A stretch of DNA of 64,000 nucleotides from Gemmatimonadota bacterium. Its GTDB lineage: Bacteria; Gemmatimonadota; Gemmatimonadetes; Gemmatimonadales; GWC2-71-9. The position numbers and the translations under genes are program-made. Under the pieces are notes generated by a model that saw only the letters and a list, made by a program, of their open reading frames with translations, was not told where the DNA came from and ran no database searches. How positions within the stretch are numbered: position 1 is the stretch's first letter; the number at the start of each line of letters is the position of its first letter. Shown here piece after piece: positions 16,053 to 25,217 of this stretch. The DNA lies in contig PNAE01000012.1 in assembly GCA_003169895.1 (NCBI GenBank), positions 1-64,000 on the forward strand, read 5' to 3'.

Positions 16053-17276
16053 ATGCGCGGCATTGTCTGTATTGTCCTGGTACTGTCCAGCGCTCCCTTC
16101 GTCGCGGGCGTCGCACAGCAAGGTCCGTCCCTCAGCCGCACGCAGGCGATCGCGGCGGCGCTGTCCCGCAATCCGCGTCTCGCCGCCGCCCGCGCCGATA
16201 GCGCGACCGCCGTGGCGCGGATCACGACGGCCGGTGCGCTACCCAACCCGACCATCGCCGCGACCTATACCAAGTCGACGCCGCAGTACCATGTCACCGC
16301 GGAGATGCCGCTCGATCAACTCTGGCTCCGTGGAACGCGGGTCGCCGCGGCGGAAGCTGGCCGGCTGTCGGCCCGCTACCGCTTGCGTTACGAAATCGCG
16401 TCCGTGAGCCTCGACGTGGATACGAGCTACACCCGCTCGCTCGCCGCGGTGGCTCATTCCCGGTTGTCGACCCGCAACGCGCAGGATGCCGATAGTCTGC
16501 GTCGCATCGCGATTGCCCGGCGCGACGCGGGCGATGCCAGCGATCTGGACGTGGAACTGGCGACGCTGACCGCGGGCCAGCAAGCCAATGCTGCCGCGGC
16601 GGATTCGGTGACGGCTCGCGCCACGCTTCTCGAGTTGCAGGCGCTGATCGGCGTGGGCAATGATGGCGGTGGCGTAACGCTGACCGATTCGCTCGATGTG
16701 TCGGCGGACATCACCGCTGCAGCGCCGCCGTCTGCTGAGGCGCCGCTGCTCGTGGCAAGCGGCGTCGCGCTGGTCCAGGCTGCCACCCTCAACGCGCGGG
16801 TGCAGCATCGCAACGTGTTCGGCAGTCCGGGCGTGGTGGTCGGTTTCGAAACTGGGGACCCCACCGGTGCTGAGCCGGGATTGCTGCCGACCGTGGGAAT
16901 CGCACTGCCGTTGCCGATTTTCAATCACAACCGCGGACCGATCGCCGAAGCCGAGGCCGAGCAGGCCCACGCGGTGGCGGCGCTCGACGTGGTCAGGATC
17001 GAGTCGCAATTGCAGCTCAGCCGCACCCGGAGCGCGCTCGTGGCAACCGCGGGCCGCCTGACCCGCGACCGCCAATTGCTGCAGATCGCGACCCGGGTCG
17101 AGACGATGTCCCTCGCCGCCTACCGCGAAGGCGCCTCTCCGCTCACCAGCGTGCTGGAGGCCCAACGCACCGCCCGCGACGTGCAGGCGCAGTATGTCGA
17201 CGACGCCGCGAATGCGTTGATCGCCGCGGCGACACTCCGACTCCTCACGCTCACACCAGCCTCGGCGACGCCATGA
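16053..17276 (+). CDS. TolC/CzcC-type outer membrane efflux protein
   Basis: The 407-residue product has a signal peptide (MRGIVCIVLVLSSAPFVAGV) and two repeated helical outer-membrane-efflux domains. The first begins LSRTQAIAAALSRNPRLAAA; the second has SRTRSALVATAGRLTRDRQLL and a YREGASPLTSVLEAQRTA segment typical of CzcC-like proteins. It would form the outer-membrane channel for the adaptor and pump encoded next. I chose ATG 16053 because it opens the signal peptide; the frame is open further upstream. The stop overlaps the adaptor start by 4 bp. Confidence 0.85.
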   Translation: MRGIVCIVLVLSSAPFVAGVAQQGPSLSRTQAIAAALSRNPRLAAARADSATAVARITTAGALPNPTIAATYTKSTPQYHVTAEMPLDQLWLRGTRVAAAEAGRLSARYRLRYEIASVSLDVDTSYTRSLAAVAHSRLSTRNAQDADSLRRIAIARRDAGDASDLDVELATLTAGQQANAAAADSVTARATLLELQALIGVGNDGGGVTLTDSLDVSADITAAAPPSAEAPLLVASGVALVQAATLNARVQHRNVFGSPGVVVGFETGDPTGAEPGLLPTVGIALPLPIFNHNRGPIAEAEAEQAHAVAALDVVRIESQLQLSRTRSALVATAGRLTRDRQLLQIATRVETMSLAAYREGASPLTSVLEAQRTARDVQAQYVDDAANALIAAATLRLLTLTPASATP

Positions 17277-18391
17277 GTGCACCCGCAATCGGCCGGCAAT
17301 GGCCCCTCCACGTCCTGCTCTCCGTGCTCGCCGTCACTGCCTGCTCGAAAAAGGACGGTGGCGACGCCGCGGCAACGGACAAGGTGCAGCCCGTGATTGC
17401 GGCCGGGACCGCCGTTGTGACGGCGCAGCCGTTCACCGAGACCATCGTTGCGATCGGCACGGTTCAGGCCCGCGCCGGATACTCCGCGGTCCTCAGCGCG
17501 CCGGCGCCGGCGCGCATCGCGAACGTCCTCGTCACGGCCGGGCAGACGGTCACCCGCAACCAGCCGCTGGTCGAGTTTGATAGCGCCGCGTTCCAGGCGG
17601 CGGCTCAGAGCGCCGATGCCGCGCTGACCGCGGCGCAACTCGCCCGCGACCGTGCGCAACGCCTGGTCGATCTGGGTGTTGCGGCGCGCAAGGACCTCGA
17701 GCAGGCCGACGCCGAGCTCGCCCGGGCCAAGGCGGATGTGGTCGGCGCACGGCGGCTCGTCGAACTCGCAGTGATGCGCTCACCGATCAGCGGTGTGGTG
17801 ACCCGGATGGCCGCGACGCTCGGTGCGGCCGCCGATCCCAACCAGCCGCTGGTCGAACTCGCCGACCCGTCCATGGTCGACGTCCTGCTGTCGATGCAAC
17901 CCACCGATGCGGCGCGCATTCGACCGGGCGCCGCAGTGACCTTGCACACGGGCCAGGCGGCGAACGCCGAGACGCTGGCGAGCGGATCGGTGGCGGATGT
18001 CGGTGGTATCGTCGATTCCACCGCGCGAACGGTGGCCGTGCGGGTGCGCGCCGATCATGCCCGGCGGCCACTGCGGATTGGCGAGACGCTCTTCGGCGAG
18101 GTCGTCGTCGCCGTGCGTCCGCGGGCGATTACGGTACCACTTGAGTCGCTGGTGCCGGAGGGCGATGGCTTCAAGGTGTTCGTGGTCGACTCGGCTGATG
18201 TCGCGCATGGGCGTCCCGTCACGCTCGGCGGCCGGACGGACAAGTTTGCCGAAGTGCTCAAGGGCGTCTCGGCGGGAGAGCGGGTCGTGACGCTGGGCGC
18301 GTTTGGTGTTGAGGATGGCGCGAAGATCACGGCACCGGCGAAGTCCGGCCTGGGTGCGACTGCCGGCTCCGATTCGGCAGCCAAGCCGTGA
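17273..18391 (+). CDS. RND efflux periplasmic adaptor (HlyD/MFP) lipoprotein
   Basis: The 372-residue adaptor begins with a signal sequence ending in AVTAC, so it is probably lipid-anchored. It then has the barrel-sandwich half (VLVTAGQTVTRNQPLVEFDS), an alpha-helical hairpin (about residues 100-150, alanine/arginine rich), the second lipoyl-like half (MRSPISGVVTRM) and beta-barrel segments (VPLESLVPEGDGFKVFVVD). It links the outer-membrane channel to the pump. Overlaps of 4 bp on both sides show tight coupling. Confidence 0.88.
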   Translation: MSAPAIGRQWPLHVLLSVLAVTACSKKDGGDAAATDKVQPVIAAGTAVVTAQPFTETIVAIGTVQARAGYSAVLSAPAPARIANVLVTAGQTVTRNQPLVEFDSAAFQAAAQSADAALTAAQLARDRAQRLVDLGVAARKDLEQADAELARAKADVVGARRLVELAVMRSPISGVVTRMAATLGAAADPNQPLVELADPSMVDVLLSMQPTDAARIRPGAAVTLHTGQAANAETLASGSVADVGGIVDSTARTVAVRVRADHARRPLRIGETLFGEVVVAVRPRAITVPLESLVPEGDGFKVFVVDSADVAHGRPVTLGGRTDKFAEVLKGVSAGERVVTLGAFGVEDGAKITAPAKSGLGATAGSDSAAKP

Positions 18392-21300
18392 CGGATGCTG
18401 CGGCGCTGCCGGTGAAGCGCTCGCTGTTCGGACTGCTGGCGGAGCAGCGGCGATTCATCTACCTCGTCGTGACGCTGCTGAGTCTGGGCGGCGTCTGGAT
18501 GGCCACCCGGCTTCCATCTGCGATCTATCCCGAACTCAAGTTCTCCCGCATCACGGTGGTCGCCGAAGGAAGTTCACTCGGCGCGCGCCAGGTGTTGTTC
18601 GGCATCACCCGCCCGCTGGAGGAGGCGGTGAGTGTCGTGCCGGGCGTGATTCGCGTCCAGTCGCGATCGATCCGCGGCGGCACAGAGGTCAACGTCACGT
18701 TTGCACCGAACATCGACATGGTGATCGCGCTCCAGCAGGTCCAGGCGCGGGTCAATCAGGCGCAGGGCCAGCTGCCGTCGGGACTCGATATTCGGGTGGA
18801 GCGGCTCACGCCTTCGCTCTTCCCGATTCTCTCCTACAACCTCGAGGGTGGCGATCCCGCGACGCTGTACGACATCGCGCGGTACCAGATTCGTCCCCTG
18901 ATCTCCCGTGTTCCGGGCGTCGCCCGCGTTGACGTCCAGGGCAATGACGTCCGCGAGATCGAGGTGATCGCCGACCCGGCACGCTTGGCCGCGCAAGGCA
19001 TGACCTACGAAGACCTGGCGGCGGCGATCCGGCAGTCGACCACCGTGAACGCGGTGGGTCGGATGCCGTCCACGTACAAGCAGTTCCTCGTCGTGACGAC
19101 GAACGAAGCGCGGTCCGCCGATGACATCGCCGCCGTGGTCGTGGGTCACGGTCTGCATGTTCGCGACGTCGCGTCCGTCATTCCGGGGACAGAAGACCAC
19201 GTCCGGATCATCGCGGGCGACGGCAAACCCGTGGCCGCCCTCAACATCTCGCGGCAGGTCGGCGGCAACACGCTGCAGATTGCCGATAGCATCACCGGCA
19301 TCGCCAAGGCGCTCGCCGCAACGCTACCGCCCGGCGTGCATCTCAAGCCGCTCTACGATCAGGCGTCGCTGGTCCGGGAGGCGGTCCACTCGGTACGCGA
19401 CGCGATGCTGATTGGCGCCGCACTCGCCGTGATCGTGCTGCTCCTCTTCCTGCGGCACGCACGCATCACCGCGATCAGCGCATCGTCGATCCCGCTGACC
19501 CTCGCCATCACGGTGTTCGTGATGTCCCTGGGAGGGCAGACGTTCAACCTGATGACGCTCGGCGCGATGGCGATCGCCATCGGGCTGGTGATCGATGACG
19601 CGGTGGTGATCACCGAGAATATCGTCCGGCACGTGCACCTCAATCCTGATCGCGTAATTGCCGTCCGTGAAGCAGTGCAGGAGCTGCTCTGGCCCGTCAC
19701 GACGTCGACCATCACCACCGTGGTGGTGTTCCTGCCGCTTGGCCTGCTCACCGGCGTCGAGGGTCAGTTCTTCAAGACTCTTTCCGTCACGTTGACGATC
19801 GCGGTCCTGGTCTCGCTCCTCCTTGCGTTCACCCTGATTCCGCTGCTGAGCGCACAGTTCCTCACCGCAGCTGATGCCGAGCCGACGCCGCTCCTCGAAC
19901 AGCGCGGCATCCTGGCGGCCGTCGGGCGCCGCATCGAGGCGATCTCCGATGCCTACGAGCGCTCGCTGGGCGCGGTGCTCCGTCACCCGCGCTGGTCGGC
20001 GGCCGCGGCAGTGGTGCTGGTCTTTGCGGGAATCATGGCGTACCGGTTTGTCGGTACCGGTTTCCTCCCCGAAATGGACGAAGGTGCGTTCGTCCTCGAC
20101 TACTGGAGTCCGGGCGGAACGGCTCTGGCTGAGACCGACCGGCAGCTCCACATCGTGGAGGCGATTCTCGCAGCGACTCCCGAGGTTACCGGTACGTCGC
20201 GGCGCACCGGCGCCGAGCTCGGCCTGTTCGCGACGCAACAGAACCGCGGCGACCTCGTCGTCCGTCTCAAGGCAGCGGGAGACCGCAAGCGATCGAGCGA
20301 TCAGGTTATCGACGAGGTGCGGGACAAGATCGCCAAGGGTGTGCCCCGGCTCCGCGTCGAGTTCGTGCAGATCCTGTCGGATGTGATTAACGACCTGGCC
20401 GGCGCGGCGCGGCCGGTGGAGATCAAGCTCTTCGGTTCTGACCTGGCGGCGTTGGAGGCGTACGGCAAGAAGCTGGCGGCCCCGCTCGGGAAAGTGGCCG
20501 GGATCGAGGATCTCTACAATGGCGCCAGCGAGCCGAGTGCCGAGCTGGCAATGACAATTGACGCGGCGAAGGCCAATCGCGCCGGGCTGACGCTCGAACA
20601 GGTGAGCAGCCAGGTGAGCGGCGCGCTGCTGGGAGCGGACGCAGGCACGGTCCGCCTCGAGGACCGCTCGGTCGGCGTACGTGTCCGGGCGCCCGATTCC
20701 GTGCGTTACGATCCGCGCCAGCTCGGCGTACTTCCGGTCGTGTCGGTCCCGGGCGGCACTCCGACGCCGCTGGCCACGTTCGCATCGTTTCAGCCGGTCG
20801 AGGCCCGCGCCGAGTTGCTCCGCGAGAACCAGCAGCAGATGATCGATATGACGGCGGACATCAGCGGGCGTTCCCTTGGCGCGATCATGACGGACGTGAA
20901 GCGGGTGGTCGCCGAGACCCCGCCTCCCGCCGGCATCAGACTCGAACTCGCCGGGCAGTACCGCAGCCAGCAGGCCGCCTTCCGTGCCCTTCTGGTCGTG
21001 CTCGCCCTGGCGGCGCTGAGCGTGGTCACCGTGATGGTGGTGCAGTTCCGCTCGTTCGTCGAGCCGCTGGTAGTTCTCGTCGCGGCACCGCTGTCGTTCG
21101 TTGGTGCGCTGACACTGCTGCTGGTGACCGGCACGGTCCTCAATGTGTCGAGCTTCATGGGGCTGATCCTGCTGGTTGGCTTGATCGTCAAGAACGGAAT
21201 CATCCTGCTCGACTTCACCCATCACCGCATGCGCGAGGGGGGCCTGGAGCTCGAATCGGCAATTCGTGAGGCAGGTCGCATCCGCTTGCGCCCCATCCTG

Positions 21301-21528
21301 ATGACTACCCTCTGCACCCTGTTCGGCCTGCTGCCGCTGGCTCTCGGCCTTGGCGCCGGAAGTGAATTGCAGCGGCCGCTGGCCCTGGCGGTAATCGGTG
21401 GACTCGCACTGTCGACGCCGATCACGCTGTATGTCGTGCCGACGCTGCTCGTGGCGATTCGCGGGCGCGACTATCGGGAGGCAGAGATGGGGCAAGCGAG
21501 ACGAGAGACGAGAGAAGCAGAGAAGTGA
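18388..21528 (+). CDS. RND-family efflux pump
   Basis: The 1046-residue inner-membrane pump has the RND plan of twelve membrane helices and two large periplasmic loops. Helix 4 reads IAIGLVIDDAVVITENIVRH, with the paired aspartates of the proton relay. The heavy-metal form of this motif (DFG followed by DG) is absent, so despite the CzcCBA-like gene order I would not call it a metal pump. The GTG start overlaps the adaptor stop. The last ten codons are made of the ACGAGAG heptamer repeat, giving a charged tail (ARRETREAEK) unlike the family. Confidence 0.9.
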   Translation: MTDAAALPVKRSLFGLLAEQRRFIYLVVTLLSLGGVWMATRLPSAIYPELKFSRITVVAEGSSLGARQVLFGITRPLEEAVSVVPGVIRVQSRSIRGGTEVNVTFAPNIDMVIALQQVQARVNQAQGQLPSGLDIRVERLTPSLFPILSYNLEGGDPATLYDIARYQIRPLISRVPGVARVDVQGNDVREIEVIADPARLAAQGMTYEDLAAAIRQSTTVNAVGRMPSTYKQFLVVTTNEARSADDIAAVVVGHGLHVRDVASVIPGTEDHVRIIAGDGKPVAALNISRQVGGNTLQIADSITGIAKALAATLPPGVHLKPLYDQASLVREAVHSVRDAMLIGAALAVIVLLLFLRHARITAISASSIPLTLAITVFVMSLGGQTFNLMTLGAMAIAIGLVIDDAVVITENIVRHVHLNPDRVIAVREAVQELLWPVTTSTITTVVVFLPLGLLTGVEGQFFKTLSVTLTIAVLVSLLLAFTLIPLLSAQFLTAADAEPTPLLEQRGILAAVGRRIEAISDAYERSLGAVLRHPRWSAAAAVVLVFAGIMAYRFVGTGFLPEMDEGAFVLDYWSPGGTALAETDRQLHIVEAILAATPEVTGTSRRTGAELGLFATQQNRGDLVVRLKAAGDRKRSSDQVIDEVRDKIAKGVPRLRVEFVQILSDVINDLAGAARPVEIKLFGSDLAALEAYGKKLAAPLGKVAGIEDLYNGASEPSAELAMTIDAAKANRAGLTLEQVSSQVSGALLGADAGTVRLEDRSVGVRVRAPDSVRYDPRQLGVLPVVSVPGGTPTPLATFASFQPVEARAELLRENQQQMIDMTADISGRSLGAIMTDVKRVVAETPPPAGIRLELAGQYRSQQAAFRALLVVLALAALSVVTVMVVQFRSFVEPLVVLVAAPLSFVGALTLLLVTGTVLNVSSFMGLILLVGLIVKNGIILLDFTHHRMREGGLELESAIREAGRIRLRPILMTTLCTLFGLLPLALGLGAGSELQRPLALAVIGGLALSTPITLYVVPTLLVAIRGRDYREAEMGQARRETREAEK
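21496..21517 (+). repeat. Heptamer repeat, ACGAGAG family (locus B), inside the RND 3' end
   Basis: GAGACGAGAGACGAGAGAAG-type units form the end of the RND reading frame and stop nine bases before its TGA. No inverted partner is found downstream, so this locus is a single arm of the type seen at 13837-13917 and 22537-22618. Confidence 0.8.
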
Positions 21529-21566
21529 GTAGTTCGGTTCCCTTTTGATGTATCGGAGGACGGACA

Positions 21567-22529
21567 ATGATTTACAAACTCGTTTCCATCACGGCCGCAC
21601 TCCTCGCGGTCTCCACCGCGCCGCTCCAGGCGCCCGGCTATCACGTCGTCAACAGCTTTGCGCTCGGCGGCGACGGCAGCTGGGACTACCTCGCCTTCGA
21701 CGGCGTCGGTCATCGGGTGTTTATCGCGAGACAGAACCGGGTGATGGTGATCGACGCATCCACCGGTAAGTTGCTCGGCGAGATCCCAGGGCTCGTTGGC
21801 GCGCATGGCGTGGCATTCGCATATGCCAACAATCGCGGGTTCGCGACGTCGGGCCGGGATTCATCGGTCGTCATGTTCGACTTGCAAACGCTGCGGGTGC
21901 TGGGCCGAATCCACGCCGCCGAGGACGCTGATGCCATTCTGTTCGACCCGGCGACGAAACACGTCTTCACGATGAACGGTGATGCGGGTTCGATGTCGGT
22001 GATCGATCCCGTCACGGGCACCAGCATCGGGACCATTCCGCTCGGTGGCAAACCCGAGTTTGGCGTCTCCGCGGGGAATGGCAAGCTCTACGCCAACCTC
22101 ACGGACAGGGGTGAAGTTGTCGAGATCGACGCTGCGGCGATGAAAGTAACCCGGCGATGGTCAGTGGCGCCGTGCGGATCCTCGACTGGCCTGGCAATCG
22201 ACGTGCCGCATCAGCGCTTGTTCTCGGCCTGCCGCAGCAGGCATCTGGCGGTGTCGGACATCGCCGCCGGCAAGCTGGTCACGACACTCCCAATCGGTTC
22301 GGGCGTCGATGCCGCGGCGTTCGATCCCGCCACGCAACTGATATTCGCCTCGAATGGCGACGGCACGCTCAGCGTCGTCCACGAAGACACGCCGGACAAG
22401 TTTACCGTCGTCGAGACGGTGCCGACCGGCCCACGTGCCAAGACGATGACGCTGGATCCCGCGACGCACACGGTGTATCTCGGGGCGGCCCTGACGCCGT
22501 TCACCGTGCTGATGCTCGCACCGAAATAG
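21567..22529 (+). CDS. YncE-like beta-propeller protein
   Basis: The 320-residue product has an N-terminal signal sequence (MIYKLVSITAALLAVSTAP) and repeated propeller blades, each with a D-x-x-T-G-type turn such as VMVIDASTGKLLGEIPG and MSVIDPVTGTSIGTIPLGG. Proteins of this group are extracytoplasmic seven-bladed propellers of mostly unknown role. A GGAGG lies eight bases before the ATG. It faces a homologous gene at 22623-23678 with only a heptamer hairpin between. Function is unknown. Confidence 0.75.
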   Translation: MIYKLVSITAALLAVSTAPLQAPGYHVVNSFALGGDGSWDYLAFDGVGHRVFIARQNRVMVIDASTGKLLGEIPGLVGAHGVAFAYANNRGFATSGRDSSVVMFDLQTLRVLGRIHAAEDADAILFDPATKHVFTMNGDAGSMSVIDPVTGTSIGTIPLGGKPEFGVSAGNGKLYANLTDRGEVVEIDAAAMKVTRRWSVAPCGSSTGLAIDVPHQRLFSACRSRHLAVSDIAAGKLVTTLPIGSGVDAAAFDPATQLIFASNGDGTLSVVHEDTPDKFTVVETVPTGPRAKTMTLDPATHTVYLGAALTPFTVLMLAPK

Positions 22530-22536
22530 GAGAGCA

Positions 22537-22618
22537 GAGAGACGAGAGACGAGAGAAACCTGCCGCAGTCCGGGGCTTCCACCCGACCGGCAGGTTTCTC
22601 TCGTCTCTCGTCTCTCTC
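22537..22618. repeat. Perfect 29-bp heptamer inverted repeat (locus C)
   Basis: The left arm 22537-22565 contains ACGAGAG units and ends AAACCTGCC. The right arm 22590-22618 is its exact reverse complement and continues into a CT dinucleotide run. The loop is 24 bases. It lies between two convergent genes and could terminate or stabilise both transcripts. The heptamer is the same as at 13837-13917 and 21496-21517. Confidence 0.92.
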
Positions 22619-22622
22619 TCTC

Positions 22623-23678
22623 TCAGTGGCTTACTACAAAGAACCACGCTCCAATGATCGGACCGCGCGGACCGCCGCGGCCACGTTGCCCGGCGGGAGC
22701 CGGCGGCGCGTTGGGGTCCGGGGCGGGGGCGGGCCCATACTCCGGCTGGAAGAGGTACGCCCTGTGGTTCACCGGATCAACGGCGATGGTCTTTGCACCG
22801 GGCGTGGTGTTAACCGTCGCTACCACCGTGTACTTGTCCGGCGAGTCCTCATGCACGACCGTCACCGTGCCGTTGGCTGCGCCACGGCCGCCATTGGCCG
22901 GTATGTAGATCAGCTTCTGTGATTGGTCCCAGCCGAGCGCGTCGACCCCGTCGCCATTGGCGATCTGGGCCACGACCTTACCGGACTTCGCGTCCACCAC
23001 AACTGATGTCTTGCCGCAGCCGGAGAAGATGCGGTTCGTGGCACGATCCATCGCGATCCCGGTCGGGCCTTCGCAGGGCGCGATCGGCCAGATGGCGACG
23101 GACTTCATTGCCTTGACATCCAAGACCTGAATCTCGGCCTTGCCTTCGAGATTCACGAAAATCGTGCCTTTGCCATCGCTCGCGGCACCTTCGGGGCCGC
23201 TGTCGTCGAGCTGAACGGTTCCCACGATGTCGCCATTCTTCGCATCGAGCACGACGACGGTTCCGATCGGGCGACTGTGATTGGTGAGAATGATGCGGTC
23301 TTGAAAATCATCATACATGATACCGTCGAGGCCGCCGGTCGGTACCGGGATCTTCTTGATCACCGCCAGGGTCTTGAGGTCGAACATCGTGACGGTCGAG
23401 TCGCCGCCATTCGTCGTGAAGCCGCGATTGTCCTTGGCCGACAAGGCAATGCCATGCATCCGCGGCGTGTCAGGAATGTCACCGAGAACCTTGCCGGTCA
23501 TGCCGTCAACCACCATGGTGTGCGTGCCACGCGACACGAAGACGCGGCCCGTGCCGGGCTCGGCAGTCAGGTAGTCGGTGCCACCATCGCCCCCGATGTT
23601 GAACCGGTCGACCTTGAATGTTTGTGCGGTCAACGAGCATGGCAGCGCCATCACGGCGGCGATCACGGCGATCTTCAT
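22623..23678 (-). CDS. YncE-like beta-propeller protein, convergent paralogue
   Basis: The 351-residue product has a signal peptide (MKIAVIAAVMALPCSLTAQ) and propeller blades clearly homologous to the gene at 21567. Shared anchors are a GGDG near the start, DNRGF, a PC-GPTG or PC-SSTG segment and VVHEDSPDKYTVV. It has an extra C-terminal tail rich in proline, glycine and arginine. I chose the ATG at 23678 because it opens the signal peptide; the ATG at 23699 lies inside a TATGAT that could be the -10. Function is unknown. Confidence 0.75.
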   Translation of the reverse strand: MKIAVIAAVMALPCSLTAQTFKVDRFNIGGDGGTDYLTAEPGTGRVFVSRGTHTMVVDGMTGKVLGDIPDTPRMHGIALSAKDNRGFTTNGGDSTVTMFDLKTLAVIKKIPVPTGGLDGIMYDDFQDRIILTNHSRPIGTVVVLDAKNGDIVGTVQLDDSGPEGAASDGKGTIFVNLEGKAEIQVLDVKAMKSVAIWPIAPCEGPTGIAMDRATNRIFSGCGKTSVVVDAKSGKVVAQIANGDGVDALGWDQSQKLIYIPANGGRGAANGTVTVVHEDSPDKYTVVATVNTTPGAKTIAVDPVNHRAYLFQPEYGPAPAPDPNAPPAPAGQRGRGGPRGPIIGAWFFVVSH

Positions 23679-23776
23679 GCGTGCGGAAGTACAGATCATA
23701 CCAACCTCGGTGCGGGTGGGAATCGCTGGAACTCGGCGATGCGGAGGATAGAACCGCGAACCTTACGCGTAGATGA

Positions 23777-23795
23777 CAAAGGCCGCCGTTGCGGC
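23777..23795 (-). terminator. Weak hairpin after the PepSY gene
   Basis: On the minus strand GCCGC and GCGGC flank a short loop followed by CTTTG, just past the PepSY stop. The T-run is short, so this may be only a processing hairpin. Confidence 0.3.
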
Positions 23796-23799
23796 AGGC

Positions 23800-24195
23800 T
23801 TACGGCTTCTTCACCGGCGGCTTGCTGGCTTCACCGGCCGCTTCCTTCTTCTCATCCGCCGGCGATTCGTGTGACTTGTCCACCAGCGCGCCGGTCTTCG
23901 CATCGATATTGACCTCGTCGATGCCGGTCTTGCCCGGGACCTTGAATTCGAGCGAGTAGATCAGCTTTCCCTTCTCGCGCTCGAGCTCGTGGGCGGTGAG
24001 CTTGGCGCCCGGTTCCTCTTTCTGCGCGGTGGCGCTGGCCTCAGCCAAGGTGATGGTTGCTTCCTTCTGCAGCTGCGCCTGGGTTTCCTTTTTCGGCTTG
24101 GGGGTGGTGGTGTTCGCCGGTGCCTGAGCCAGCATGGCGGCCGGCAGTACCACGGCAAGCGCAATGCTGAACAGGGCGGTGCGTCCGAGAATCAT
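23800..24195 (-). CDS. Secreted PepSY-domain protein
   Basis: The 131-residue product has a signal peptide (LFSIALAVVLPAAMLA) and then a lysine- and glutamate-rich region containing one PepSY-like unit (ITLAEASATAQKEEPGAKL, then YSLEFKVPGKTGIDEVNIDAKTGALVD). The tail is rich in lysine, glutamate and proline. PepSY proteins are thought to bind or inhibit peptidases, but this is not shown for this group. GGAG lies seven bases before the ATG. No operon partner is obvious. Confidence 0.75.
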   Translation of the reverse strand: MILGRTALFSIALAVVLPAAMLAQAPANTTTPKPKKETQAQLQKEATITLAEASATAQKEEPGAKLTAHELEREKGKLIYSLEFKVPGKTGIDEVNIDAKTGALVDKSHESPADEKKEAAGEASKPPVKKP

Positions 24196-24332
24196 GGGTT
24201 GCTCCGGTGGCGTGTTGCGAGAGTCGACGTCAATGAATCGGCAAGGGTACCCTGGGGCACCTGACGGTACGATTACATCGGCGGCTTCTTGTTACGTTTT
24301 GTCGCCAGCGGCGAACACCAATCGCCCGATTC

Positions 24333-25217
24333 TCATCTTTCGATCGCTTCTTTCGCCAGGAATGGCGCACCACGGCACGGATCGATCGCGCGCCGGATGA
24401 TCGTGGCTCCGTGAGCCTGCTCCAGCGCGGCCGCAACGCGGTCGCGCAACGGTCGATCCGGCGCGAGCAGGCCCCCGGACATCGCAACGGGAAGACGTCC
24501 GGCACCGGCGGCCACCGCAAGTTCCACCAACGCATTCACCGCGGCGTCACGAACACCTCCGGCGACGGGATCCCCCGACGCGGCACACGCCAGCACTGCC
24601 GGACCGAGTGCCGCCACTTCACTCGGCGTCGCGGTGGCGGACCACTGGATCAGGCCGGCCATGCCCGGAACTCGTGCTGCCGTGCACAACGCTTCCGCCA
24701 GGTGTGTGACGGTGCCGAGACCGTCGTGCATCGCGCCGACGGCCTCGAGCGCGCGCACAGCGATCCAGTACGCCGAGCCCTGGTCACCCATTCGCCAGCC
24801 GAGCCCGCCGACGCGGCGGCTTGTGCCGTTGGCATCGCGCGCGACGGCGATGCTGCCCGTCCCGGCAATGAGCAGCACGCCGGGCCCGCCTTCGAATGCC
24901 GCTGCACGCGCGAGTTCGGCGTCCGTGGTCACGACCACGCGCCACGCGAGCCGCTGCTTCTGAAGCGCCGCGAGCAGTTCGTCGCGTTCCACTTCGCGGC
25001 CCGCTCCCGAGGCCCCGACCACGAGGGCATCGGCGCGCACCGTCTTCCCGCGCAATAGCAGCGGACGCGCCAGGTCGACCACGGCGGCAGCAAGCCGGCC
25101 GCCCTCCCCGCTTCGCATGGGCGAGCCGGGAGCCTCAGCGCGGCCCCGCTCGCTGTCATCCTTGAACAGGACAACGCGCGTAGACGTGCCGCCCACATCT
25201 GCGCCGAGAACGATCAC
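24333..25217 (-). CDS. BadF/BcrA-type sugar kinase, GlcNAc or MurNAc kinase-like
   Basis: The 294-residue protein has the ASKHA kinase pattern: phosphate loop LGADVGGTSTRVVLF at the N-terminus, ADALVVGASGAGRE, a GTGSIAVARD segment around residue 123 and MSGGLLAPD near residue 254. Members phosphorylate N-acetylglucosamine or related amino sugars. The start overlaps the stop of a sodium symporter as ATGA. With the GH3 and DUF1343 genes 6-8 kb further on, salvage of cell-wall sugars is a reasonable inference; anhydro-MurNAc or glucosamine are alternatives. Confidence 0.8.
   Translation of the reverse strand: MIVLGADVGGTSTRVVLFKDDSERGRAEAPGSPMRSGEGGRLAAAVVDLARPLLLRGKTVRADALVVGASGAGREVERDELLAALQKQRLAWRVVVTTDAELARAAAFEGGPGVLLIAGTGSIAVARDANGTSRRVGGLGWRMGDQGSAYWIAVRALEAVGAMHDGLGTVTHLAEALCTAARVPGMAGLIQWSATATPSEVAALGPAVLACAASGDPVAGGVRDAAVNALVELAVAAGAGRLPVAMSGGLLAPDRPLRDRVAAALEQAHGATIIRRAIDPCRGAPFLAKEAIER

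Noticed and set aside
19324-21567. Very long open frame on the minus strand opposite the RND pump
   Set aside because: It is a high-GC shadow of a well-supported pump gene, rich in Arg, His and Gln with no family pattern.
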